From DASQMT01 sp963835735 (GTDB lineage: Bacteria; Actinomycetota; Thermoleophilia; Solirubrobacterales; Solirubrobacteraceae), in assembly GCA_963835735.1 (NCBI GenBank), contig CAWIGP010000009.1:124001-188000 (forward strand): DNA of 64,000 bases, in the 5' to 3' direction. The notes under the pieces were generated by a model. The model saw only the letters and a program-made list of their open reading frames with translations. It searched no databases and was not told the origin of the DNA. Shown piece by piece: positions 45,171 through 53,249 of the stretch. The position numbers and the translations under genes are program-made. Position 1 is the first letter of the stretch. Every line of letters starts with the position of its first letter.

Positions 45171-46814
45171 TCAGCGGTCCAGCGCCGCAGCGATCTCGCC
45201 GCGCAGGCGCGCGAGCGCGGCCGCCGCCCCGGCCTTGTCGGGCCCGTCGACGACGACCTCGAGGTAGGCCTTGAGCTTCGGCTCGGTGCCGCTGGGGCGG
45301 ATCACGACGCGCGCGCCCTCGGCGCGCAGCACGAGCACGTCCGACGGCGGCAGCCCGCGCACGCCGTCGCGCAGGTCCTCGACGGCGGTGACCGGCCGGC
45401 CGAGCAGCGTGCGCGGGGGCTCGGCGCGCAGCGCAGCCATGATCCGCTCGCGCCGTTCGGCGCCGTCCGCCCCCTCCAGCTCGATCGTCACCGGCTCGGT
45501 CGCGTGACGCCCGTAGCGGTCGGCGATGTCGTCGAGCCGGTCGCCGAGCGTGCGGCCGGCGCGCTTCTCCTGGGCCGCGAGCTGCGCCAGCACGAGCGTC
45601 GCGGAGATCCCGTCCTTGTCGCGGACCACGTCGGACACCGCGTAGCCGAGCGCCTCTTCGTAGCCGAGCAGCAGGCGGCGCTCCGGCGCCTCCGCGACCG
45701 CGCGCATGATCCACTTGAAGCCGGTCAGCGTCTCGGCGTAGCCGGCGCCGGTCGCGGCCGCCATCCGTCCCAGCAGCGTCGAGGATGCGACCGTGGTGAC
45801 CAGCAGCGCGCGCTCGGGCCGCGGCGCGTGCTCGAGCAGGAAGTCGGCGAGCAGCGCGCCGGTCTCGTCGCCGTGCAGCCGGCGCCAGCCGTCGCCGTCG
45901 CGGATCGCGACCGCGAGCCGGTCGGCGTCGGGATCGTTGGCGAGCACGACGTCCGCGTCGACGCGCCGGGCGGCGGCGATCGCGAGGTCGAGCACGCCCG
46001 GCTCCTCGGGGTTCGGGCGCGGCGCGGTCGGGAAGTCGGGATCGGGCGCGGCCTGCTCGGCGACGACGACGGGCTGCGCGAAACCGGCGCGCTCGAGCGC
46101 CTCCAGGCAGAGCGGGCCGCCGACGCCGTGCAGCGGCGTGTAGACGATGCGCAGCTCGCGCGCGTCGGTGGCCGGCAGCTCGGCGAGGATCGCGTCGAGG
46201 TACGCGTCCGCGATCTCGCCGCCGAGCCGCTCACCGCCGTCGCCCAGCGGGACGGCGGCGAGCGGGCCGACCGCATCGATCGCGGCGGCGATCCGCGCGT
46301 CGGCGGGCGGGGAGATCTGCGCGCCGTCGCCGAGGTAGACCTTGTAGCCGTTGTCCTGCGCCGGGTTGTGGCTCGCCGTCACCATCACGCCGGCGGCGCA
46401 GCCGAGCCGGCGCACCGCGAACGCGAGCAGCGGCGTCGGCGCGAGCGGCGGCAGCCTGCGGGCGCGCAGCCCGGCGCCGGAGAAGACCGCCGCGGCCTCC
46501 TCCCCGAATCGCGCCGAGCCGTGGCGCGCGTCGTGGCCGACGACGACGCCTGCCTCGGCCGCGCCAGGCACCGCGTCGAGCAGATAGGCGGCGAGTCCGG
46601 CGCTCGCCCGCCGCACGGTCGCGACGTTCATGCGCGACGGGCCGGCGCCGAGCCGCCCGCGCAGCCCCGCGGTGCCGAAGCTCAGCCCGTGCGCGAAGCG
46701 CTCGCGCAGCTCCTCGTGCTCGCCGCGGTCGAGCAGCTCCTGCAGCTCCGTGCGCGCCTCCGGGTCGGGGTCGTCGGCGATCCAGCGCTCGACGTCAGCG
46801 GCGGACCATGGCAC
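45171..46814 (-). CDS. Phosphoglucomutase/phosphomannomutase
   Basis: 547 residues of the alpha-D-phosphohexomutase superfamily. LSFGTAGLRGRLGAGPSRMN opens the fold. The phosphoserine loop is GVMVTASHNPAQDNGYKVYL, the metal loop is NDPDADRLAV, the sugar loop GYEEALGYAV and the phosphate loop IRPSGTEPKLKAYLE. It interconverts hexose 1- and 6-phosphates, feeding nucleotide-sugar synthesis such as the RfbA step encoded at 61,142. The start overlaps the amidotransferase-like gene by 20 bases. Confidence 0.93.
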   Translation of the reverse strand: MPWSAADVERWIADDPDPEARTELQELLDRGEHEELRERFAHGLSFGTAGLRGRLGAGPSRMNVATVRRASAGLAAYLLDAVPGAAEAGVVVGHDARHGSARFGEEAAAVFSGAGLRARRLPPLAPTPLLAFAVRRLGCAAGVMVTASHNPAQDNGYKVYLGDGAQISPPADARIAAAIDAVGPLAAVPLGDGGERLGGEIADAYLDAILAELPATDARELRIVYTPLHGVGGPLCLEALERAGFAQPVVVAEQAAPDPDFPTAPRPNPEEPGVLDLAIAAARRVDADVVLANDPDADRLAVAIRDGDGWRRLHGDETGALLADFLLEHAPRPERALLVTTVASSTLLGRMAAATGAGYAETLTGFKWIMRAVAEAPERRLLLGYEEALGYAVSDVVRDKDGISATLVLAQLAAQEKRAGRTLGDRLDDIADRYGRHATEPVTIELEGADGAERRERIMAALRAEPPRTLLGRPVTAVEDLRDGVRGLPPSDVLVLRAEGARVVIRPSGTEPKLKAYLEVVVDGPDKAGAAAALARLRGEIAAALDR

Positions 46815-47478
46815 CGGACGCCTCCACGAAAGCGGTGACGAGCGGATGCAGCCGGTCGCCCGTCAGCGCGCCGACCTGGGGCTGGAACAGCGTGGCCACG
46901 AAGAACGGGTGGCCGGGCAGCTCGATCGCCTCGACGCCGGCGTCCGGCGCGTGCGCGGAGACGACGACGCCGGCATCCGCCAGCGGCGCGACGAACTCGT
47001 CGGCCAGCCCGTAGTTGCACCAGTGGAAGCCGGTGAACGGCGCGGTGCCGCAGATCGCGGCGAGCCGCGTGCCCGGCACGCATCGCACCTCGCGCTCCTC
47101 GCCGATCAGGCTGCACGAGAGCGGGGCGACGACCGGCGCGAGCGCGCCGGGCTCGACCTCGGCATGCGCCGCGTCCTCGATGCCGGCGCGCCGGGCCAGC
47201 GCGAGCAGCGCGTACTGGAAGCCGCCGCACGTGCCCAGCAGCGGCGTGCCGTCCTCGATCGCCGCGTCGATCGCGTCCAGGACGGCTTCGTCGTCGCGGT
47301 ACGGGGTGCCCGGCAGCGCCCAGATCGCGTCGTAGCCGTCGAGCGCGCGGGCGGCCGGGGTGTCGGTGCCGACCCACTCCGCCTCCACGCCCGCGGGCAG
47401 CAGCGTGATGGCCGCGTCGAGTGCGCGATGGGTGACGAACCGCGGGTCGCGGTCTCCGAGCATGGCGATTCGGGACAT
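46795..47478 (-). CDS. CTP-synthase C-terminal-region-related protein (class I amidotransferase fold)
   Basis: 227 residues. MSRIAMLGDRDPRFVTHRAL, IWALPGTPYRDDEAVLDAID and LLGTCGGFQYALLALARRAG carry the nucleophile-elbow Cys. The end reads GHPFFVATLFQPQVGALTG. In CTP synthase this is FHPE, giving catalytic His and Glu; here both are Gln. The protein matches the known CTP-synthase C-terminal-region-related (seleno)protein family, where the Cys is sometimes Sec. Normal glutaminase activity is unlikely. No CTP-synthetase domain is present. Confidence 0.82.
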   Translation of the reverse strand: MSRIAMLGDRDPRFVTHRALDAAITLLPAGVEAEWVGTDTPAARALDGYDAIWALPGTPYRDDEAVLDAIDAAIEDGTPLLGTCGGFQYALLALARRAGIEDAAHAEVEPGALAPVVAPLSCSLIGEEREVRCVPGTRLAAICGTAPFTGFHWCNYGLADEFVAPLADAGVVVSAHAPDAGVEAIELPGHPFFVATLFQPQVGALTGDRLHPLVTAFVEASGAMVRR

Positions 47479-47562
47479 GCCGGCGACCGTATCAGCGCCG
47501 CTGCTCCCTGCCGCAAGCGATCGGAATAGATCGCGCGCGGCCGGCCTGCTGTTAATGCCGCG

Positions 47563-48513
47563 ATGGCGTCCTCCGGCATGTCGGCCCGCGCGTGGACCCT
47601 GTTCGCGGCGGTGTCCGTGTTGTGGGGGATCCCGTACCTGTTCATCAAGCTCGCGGTCGAGGACCTCTCGCCGGTGATGGTCGCCTGGGGGCGGATCATG
47701 GTCGCGTTGGCGGTGCTGCTGCCGTACGCGATCCACAAGGGCGCGCTGCGCGGGCTCGGGAAGCACTGGAAGGCGCTGCTGATCTACTCGACGGTGGAGA
47801 TCGTGCTGCCGTGGCCGTTGATCGGCTTCGGCGAGCAGCGCGTGTCCTCCGGGCTGGCCGCGATCCTGATCGCCGCGGTGCCGCTGGTCGTCGCGCTGAT
47901 GGCGCTGCGCGTCGATCACGAAGAACGCGCCGAGGGCTCGCGCCTCGTCGGCCTCGTGATCGGCTTCGTCGGCGTGGTGGTGCTGCTCGGGCTCGACGTC
48001 GCCGGCCGCCCCGGCGAGCTGCTCGGGGCGCTGGCGATACTGCTCGCCGCGGTCGGGTACGCGGCCGGGCCGATGATCATCAAGCATCGCCTGCACACGC
48101 TCGATCCGGTCGGCCCGGTGACCGCGTCGATGGGCATCTCCGCGTTCGTGCTCACGATCCCGGCGCTCGCGTCGGCGCCGAGCTCCGCCCCGTCCGGCGA
48201 CACCATCCTGTCGGTCGTCGTACTCGGCCTCCTCTGCAGCGCGCTGGCGTTCCTGCTGTTCTTCGCGCTGATCCACGAGGTCGGCCCGGGCCGCGCGACC
48301 GTGATCACGTACGTGAACCCGATCGTCGCGGTCTCGCTCGGCGTCGTGCTGCTGGATGAGAGCATCGGGCTGAGCGCCGTCGCCGGGCTGCTGCTGATCC
48401 TCGCCGGGTCGTGGCTGTCGACCGGCGGCCGGCTGCCGCCGGGGCTGATGACGCGCCTGGCGCCGCGCCGCGGTGAGGCGGCCGCGGACACGCTCGTGCG
48501 CGCATCCACCTGA
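47563..48513 (+). CDS. EamA-family (DMT) transporter
   Basis: 316 residues, ten helices. TLFAAVSVLWGIPYLFIKLA, VAWGRIMVALAVLLPYAI, GEQRVSSGLAAILIAAVPLV and GPGRATVITYVNPIVAVSLG are standard EamA motifs in two repeats. It is the second such exporter in the window and only distantly similar to the one at 43,418. The substrate is unknown. Confidence 0.88.
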   Translation: MASSGMSARAWTLFAAVSVLWGIPYLFIKLAVEDLSPVMVAWGRIMVALAVLLPYAIHKGALRGLGKHWKALLIYSTVEIVLPWPLIGFGEQRVSSGLAAILIAAVPLVVALMALRVDHEERAEGSRLVGLVIGFVGVVVLLGLDVAGRPGELLGALAILLAAVGYAAGPMIIKHRLHTLDPVGPVTASMGISAFVLTIPALASAPSSAPSGDTILSVVVLGLLCSALAFLLFFALIHEVGPGRATVITYVNPIVAVSLGVVLLDESIGLSAVAGLLLILAGSWLSTGGRLPPGLMTRLAPRRGEAAADTLVRAST

Positions 48514-48536
48514 TCCGCGTCCGGCCGCGTGCTTCC

Positions 48537-49685
48537 ATGAGCCCCATGCGGCTCACCCGACGCGAGGCGATCGTGGGCGCCGGGGCGGCGTGGCTCGCGC
48601 TCCGGGCCGGGGCGGCCGGCGCGATGCCGCCGGACCCGTCGATCCCCGCGGCGATGGGCCGCGGCTTCGACCTCACGCCGCAGGGCACACGCGCACCCGG
48701 CTCCCCCCAGGACTACACGATCCTGCGCGCGCAGCCGTGGGCCGCGCCCCTGATCGACCGCATGACGCACGTCCGCCTGTGGGTCGACTGGCCGTTCGTG
48801 CAGCCGCGCGGCGACGTCGCGCTCGCGGACCCGGCCAACCCCGGGCTAGCGTTCCTGGCGTCGATCGACGCGCAGGTCGACGCCGCCGTGGCGGACGGGC
48901 TGCAGGTGATCCTGATCCCCTGGCGCTACCCGCGCTGGGTCAACCACAACTCCGAGCGCGACGGGACGAAGTCGCCGGAGTGGCGGCTGCCGGACTCCGG
49001 CCACGGCCCGTACAGCCCGTGGGCGCACTTCGTCGAGGCGCTGTGGGAGCGCTACGCCGGGCGGATGTCCTACTTCGAGGTGATCAACGAGCCGAACCTG
49101 CAGATGTGGCCGCAGGACGACATGGCGGAGCGCGTCGCGTGGATGATGTCCACGGTCGACGCGATCGCCCGCCGCCACGACCGCGCCGCGACCTGTCTGG
49201 GCCCGTCGATCTCCGACGCCGAGTCCGACCGGCCGTGGCGGATCACCGAGCGGCGGCCGTTCGTCGACGCGCTGCTGCCCGCGCTCGCGCGCCGCGACTT
49301 CGCCGGCGGCGACCACTGGGTGTGGTCGTTTCACAACTACAACGACTGCGAGCTCGGCGGCGACCGGGCGGGCGACATGCGCGCGCAGTTGGCGGGCCGC
49401 TGGAACGGGCGGCGGGCCGACGACGGCGGGCCGCTGCTGTACGCGACCGAGGGCGGCGTGCGGCTGTACGGCGTCGAGCGTCGCTACGGCGTGGTGCTTC
49501 CGCCCGATCGTCAGCGCGCGGAGCAGGCGGCGATGCTCGCGGACGCGGTCGTGCGCACCGAGCGCACACCGGGCGTCGGGCTGTTCACGCAGTACACGGT
49601 GCACGCCGATCCCAATTACGACTGTGGGCTGCTCGAGCCGGACGGCACGATGCGGCCGGCGTTCGCCGCGTACATCCAGGCGTGA
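48537..49685 (+). CDS. Tat-exported clan-A glycoside hydrolase (GH5/cellulase-like)
   Basis: 382 residues. A twin-arginine signal (RLTRREAIVG, hydrophobic AAWLALRAGAAGA) implies export in folded form. The TIM barrel shows MTHVRLWVDWPFVQPRGD, the acid/base Glu in YFEVINEPNLQMWP and the probable nucleophile Glu in LLYATEGGVRLYG, with HWVWSFHNYNDCE between. The polysaccharide substrate is not inferable. Two in-frame ATGs (48537, 48546) both precede the RR motif. Confidence 0.85.
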   Translation: MSPMRLTRREAIVGAGAAWLALRAGAAGAMPPDPSIPAAMGRGFDLTPQGTRAPGSPQDYTILRAQPWAAPLIDRMTHVRLWVDWPFVQPRGDVALADPANPGLAFLASIDAQVDAAVADGLQVILIPWRYPRWVNHNSERDGTKSPEWRLPDSGHGPYSPWAHFVEALWERYAGRMSYFEVINEPNLQMWPQDDMAERVAWMMSTVDAIARRHDRAATCLGPSISDAESDRPWRITERRPFVDALLPALARRDFAGGDHWVWSFHNYNDCELGGDRAGDMRAQLAGRWNGRRADDGGPLLYATEGGVRLYGVERRYGVVLPPDRQRAEQAAMLADAVVRTERTPGVGLFTQYTVHADPNYDCGLLEPDGTMRPAFAAYIQA

Positions 49686-49757
49686 GCGCGGGGATTGAGG
49701 TCCGGTGCTCGCCGTCCGGCTGACCGACTCGCTGCTCGGTGCCGCGCGCCGGGCAGC

Positions 49758-49778
49758 CTCCCGGCTGCGCTCCGGGAG
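49758..49778. terminator. Hairpin between convergent hydrolase and FHA genes
   Basis: CTCCCGG, loop CTGCGCT, CCGGGAG, followed by TT: a perfect 7-base stem just before the FHA gene stop. Modest strength, but its place between two convergent genes supports a shared terminator. Confidence 0.5.
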
Positions 49779-49783
49779 TTAGG

Positions 49784-50194
49784 TTAGATCTCGAGGAAGC
49801 GCATGATGCGCCCGCCGATCTGCACCTCGTCGCCGTGGTGCAGCTGCGCCTCGCGCACCCGGCGCCCGTTCACGTAGACGCCGTTGAGGCTGCGGTCGTC
49901 GGCGATAACGGGCGCGCCGGCACGCTCGAGCACGAGCGCGTGGCGGCGGGAGACCGAGTTGTCGTCGATCACGATGTCGGCGGTCGCGCGGCGCCCGATC
50001 CGGGTCAGCCGGCCGAGCGGGAGGACGACGACCTCGTCGCCGTCGGGGATCGCCAGGTAGCGGCCGGGAGCGAGCCGCCAGACCGCCGAGGCGGCCGCGC
50101 GCACCCGGTGGAGGAGCGCGCCGGAAGCCAGCGCGAGCGTGGGGGCGTCGGCCGCCAGCGGGGAGGAGGACGCGGAGAAGGTCATGGCGGTCAT
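49784..50194 (-). CDS. FHA-domain protein
   Basis: About 136 residues from ATG 50194, favoured over a GTG 75 bases earlier because GGGAAGG lies at a fair distance upstream. The C-terminal FHA domain is clear: LGRLTRIGRRATADIVIDDN, SVSRRHALVLERAG, DRSLNGVYVNGRRV. The Arg, Ser, Arg-His and Asn residues that bind phosphothreonine are all present. Ahead of it is a short region with no known fold. It probably reads a Ser/Thr kinase signal. No kinase lies nearby. Confidence 0.87.
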   Translation of the reverse strand: MTAMTFSASSSPLAADAPTLALASGALLHRVRAAASAVWRLAPGRYLAIPDGDEVVVLPLGRLTRIGRRATADIVIDDNSVSRRHALVLERAGAPVIADDRSLNGVYVNGRRVREAQLHHGDEVQIGGRIMRFLEI

Positions 50195-50308
50195 GGCTGA
50201 AGAGACCTTCCCGGACGTTCCCAAGTCCCGCCTAAGGAGTTCCGGAGCGAACTCTGAGAGTTTGCGCACAGTCGACCCGCACTGGCCGCGGGACGACGCC
50301 GGAGGTCG

Positions 50309-51448
50309 TCAGTCCACGCGGACGCGGCCGTTCGCCACGCCCAGCCGGCGCCGGCCGGCCAACAGGTCGAGCAGCTCCGCGCCGACCAGCTCGCGCCGCC
50401 AGCCGCGCAGCGTGCGAACGTCGGGCTCGGGCTTGCCTCGCCGCGCGGCCACGACGACCGGCGCGAGGTCGGCGCGCGCGGCGATCAGCTCATACGCGAG
50501 CCCCGCCTCGTTCGCGCGCGTGCGCACCAGCGCCTCGGCCAGCGCGATCGTCGGGCCGTCGACGGCATCGGTGGCGAGCCGGTCACCCTCGTCGAGCATG
50601 ATCGGCTGCGCGGCCCGGCCGCGCTCCAGCGCCGCGAGGATGTCGCGCGCGCGTCGCCGCACCACATCCGGCCCCGCGCCGCGGATCTGCCCCAGCTCCT
50701 GCGCGCTCCGCGGGCCGCGCTTGGCCAGCTCCACCAGCGTCGGGTCGCGCAGGACCGCGCCGACCGGGCGATCCTCGGCCGCCGCCGTGCGCTCCCGCCA
50801 GGCGGCTAGTTCGCGCGCACGCGCGCGCTCGCGGCCACCGAGGCCGGAGATCCGCGGCAGCCGCCGCCAGACCTCCTCGGGATCGCGCTCGTCGGTCGCG
50901 TCGGCGATCGCGAGGCACTCCTCCCTGGCCCACTCGAGCCGGCCGGAGTCGAGCAGCCGGCGCTGCAGCTCGTCCGCGAGCGGGAGCAGGTGCTCGACGT
51001 CCTCGCGCGCGTACCGGATCTGCTCGGGCGTGAGCGGGCGCGCGTCCCAGCGGGTGAACGAGGCCGACTTCGCGAGCCGGATCCTCAGCACGTCGTGCAG
51101 CAGCCCCGTGTATCCGGCCTGGGCCGAGAAGCCCGCGAAGCCCGCCGCGACCTGCGTGTCGAAGACGTTGACGAACCGCGTGCTCCACGCGCGGCGGAGG
51201 ATCGCGACGTCCTGGCGGCCGGCGTGGAGCACGACCTCGACCGCGGGATCCGCCAGCACAGCGGCGAGCGGCGCCGGGTCACCCATGCCGTCCTGGAGCG
51301 GATCGAGCACGACCACCTCCTCGCCCACGCAGACCTGCACGAGGCAGAGCAGCGGCCGGTAGCGGCCCTCGGGCATGAACTCCGTGTCGATGCCCAAGCG
51401 CCCGTCCTCGCGCGCCCGCGCGGCAAGGCGCGCGATGTCAGACGGCAA
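50309..51448 (-). CDS. rnd: Ribonuclease D (3'-5' exonuclease with HRDC)
   Basis: 379 residues. DEDDy exonuclease residues: Asp and Glu in LGIDTEFMPEGRYRPLLCLV, Asp in HAGRQDVAILRRAW, and Tyr/Asp in RYAREDVEHLLPLADEL. An HRDC-like domain follows (WRERTAAAEDRPVGAVLRDP, LAKRGPRSAQELGQIRGAGP) and there is a second HRDC-like region near the end. It trims tRNA and other structured RNA 3' ends. It lies close after the MFS gene end on the same strand. Confidence 0.9.
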   Translation of the reverse strand: MPSDIARLAARAREDGRLGIDTEFMPEGRYRPLLCLVQVCVGEEVVVLDPLQDGMGDPAPLAAVLADPAVEVVLHAGRQDVAILRRAWSTRFVNVFDTQVAAGFAGFSAQAGYTGLLHDVLRIRLAKSASFTRWDARPLTPEQIRYAREDVEHLLPLADELQRRLLDSGRLEWAREECLAIADATDERDPEEVWRRLPRISGLGGRERARARELAAWRERTAAAEDRPVGAVLRDPTLVELAKRGPRSAQELGQIRGAGPDVVRRRARDILAALERGRAAQPIMLDEGDRLATDAVDGPTIALAEALVRTRANEAGLAYELIAARADLAPVVVAARRGKPEPDVRTLRGWRRELVGAELLDLLAGRRRLGVANGRVRVD

Positions 51449-51529
51449 GGACGGGCTCTCGGTGGACGACGGGAACGGACGGTCGCATCTCGTTCCCGGC
51501 GATCCTAACCGCGCGGGCGGGTTGCGGTT

Positions 51530-52935
51530 CTACGCGGGCGCGGGCGCCGGAACCCCCTCGGAGCGCGGCTGCGCCCGCTTGCCCGGGATCAGCAGCGCGG
51601 CGAGCCCGCCGCCGAACAGCACGGCCGCGCCGACCCACAGTGCCGGGACGAGCCCGTCGACGAACGCCTGCGGCGTCTCGAACCCGCCGGAGCCTGTGAA
51701 CACCGCGGCCAGCACGGCCACGCCCAGGACGCCGCCGAGCTCGCGGATCGCGTTGTTCGCGCCGGACGCCTGGCCGGCCTCGTCGGGCCTGACCGCGCCG
51801 AGCACCGCGTTCGCGGCCGGCGCGAACACGAGCGCCATGCCGGTGCCGCCCATCACGAACGCCGGGACGAGCGTGCCGTAGGCGACGTCGGTCGACGACA
51901 CGAGCGCCAGCCACACCACCGCGGCCGCCTGCAGGAACAGCCCGAGCGACATCAGCGGGCGCGCGCCGACGCCGGTCGGAGAGGATCCCGGCGATCGGCG
52001 CGACCAGCATCGGCATCCCGGTCCACGGCAGCGTGCGCAGCCCGGCCTCCAGCGGCGAGTAGCCCTGCACGGTCTGGAAGAACTGCGCGAGCAGGAAGAT
52101 CGAGCCGAAGATGCCGAACGTCATCGCGAGCGACACGCCGTTCGTGGCCGCGAACGACCGCGAGCGGAAGAAGCGCATCGGCAGCATCGGCGCGGCGGCG
52201 CGCAGCTCCCACGCGACGAACGCGACCAGCATGACGACGCCGGCGACGATCGAGCCGACGACCTCGGGCGAGCCCCAGCCGGCCGGGTTGCCGCGGACGA
52301 TCCCGTACACGACGCCGAGCAGGCCGAGCGTGCCGAGGGCGAGCCCCGGCAGGTCCAGGCTGCTCGCCGGGCCGTGGCTCTCGGCCAGGCGCCGCGCGGC
52401 CAGCGGCACCAGCGCGAGGCCGACCGGCACGTTGAGCCAGAAGATCCAATGCCAGGAGATGCCCTCGATCACGGCGCCGCCGACCAGCGGGCCGAGCGCG
52501 ACGCCCAGGCCGCTGACGCCCGACCAGACGCCGAGCGCGAGCCCGCGCCGCTCGGCCGGCACTGCGGAGCTCAGGATCGTGAGGCTGAGCGGCGCGACGA
52601 TGCCGGCGCCGAGGCCCTGCACCGCGCGGGCGGCGATCAGCGCGCCGGTGCTGGGCGCGAGCGCCGCGGCGGCCGACGCGACGGTGAAGATCGATAGTCC
52701 GATGATGAACATGCGCCTGCGGCCGAAGCGGTCGCCGAGCGCCGCGCCGGTCAGCAGGAACACGGCGAACGCGAGCGTGTAGGCGTTGACGGTCCACTCG
52801 AGCGCCTCCAGCGACGCGCCGAGATCCTCGCGGATGCTCGTCAGCGCGGTCGTCACGACGAGGTTGTCGAGGCATGACCATGAAGATCGCGAAGGCGGTG
52901 ACGATGAGGGTCCAACCGGGGAGGAGACGTGACAT
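51530..52935 (-). pseudogene. MFS drug exporter (DHA2/EmrB-like, 14 helices), two frameshifts
   Basis: ATG 52935 gives RLLPGWTLIVTAFAIFMVM. Near 52871 one base must be dropped to continue LDNLVVTTALTSIREDLGAS and LGDRFGRRRMFIIGLSIFTV (MFS motif A) with WIFWLNVPVGLALV (DHA2 motif). Near 51973 a second extra base separates GILSDR from VGARPLMSLGLFLQ, followed by ANNAIRELGGVLGVAVLAA. Both joins restore family sequence exactly, total about 467 residues. A palindromic operator-like site precedes the gene. Confidence 0.8.
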
Positions 52936-52958
52936 CTGTGGTTCCTTTGTGAGTAGCC

Positions 52959-52984
52959 ACTAACTTTGCGGCCTGCAAGTTAGT
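52959..52984. promoter_or_regulatory. Palindromic operator-like site upstream of the MFS exporter
   Basis: ACTAACTT (52959-52966) and AAGTTAGT (52977-52984) are perfect inverted arms around TGCGGCCTGC, flanked by weaker GAGT/ACTC symmetry. It is 24 bases upstream of the exporter start. This is the usual layout for TetR-type control of drug exporters. No TetR gene is adjacent, so the regulator would act from elsewhere. Confidence 0.6.
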
Positions 52985-53016
52985 ACTCACTCACTTCCTT
53001 GTCAAGACGAGCTACC

Positions 53017-53229
53017 CGAACCTCAACGGCGGCATTGAAGGAGGCCCGGATCGCGGGTGCGTGTCCGCGGGAACGTCCGCACGCTCGACGCGGGGCGCGT
53101 CAGGGTCGATATGCGACCTCAAAGCGCCCCACGTCGATGCGGGGCGGGCTGATCTCGCTATGCGTTATCAACGCGCCCCACGTGACCGCCGCCGCACTCC
53201 GCGCTCCCTTCGATGCGGCAGTTCAAGCG
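53017..53229. repeat. Intergenic element: inverted 45-base ends around two tandem 49-base palindromic units
   Basis: The left end 53017-53061 is similar to 43136-43181 (core GGCGGCATTGAAGG, CGCGGGTGCG). The inverse end 53185-53229 reads GCCGCATCGAAGGGAGCGCG on minus. Between them two adjacent 49-base units (53087-53135, 53136-53184) each open with GCGGGGCG and close with GCGCCCCACGT, so each can fold on itself. It lies between the MFS promoter and the end of the L,D-transpeptidase gene. Confidence 0.65.
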
Positions 53230-53249
53230 CGCCGAATCGGCGCGGAGCG

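Noticed and set aside
46795..47478. Selenocysteine in the amidotransferase-like protein
   Set aside because: The elbow codon encodes Cys and there is no in-frame TGA, although family members elsewhere may use Sec.
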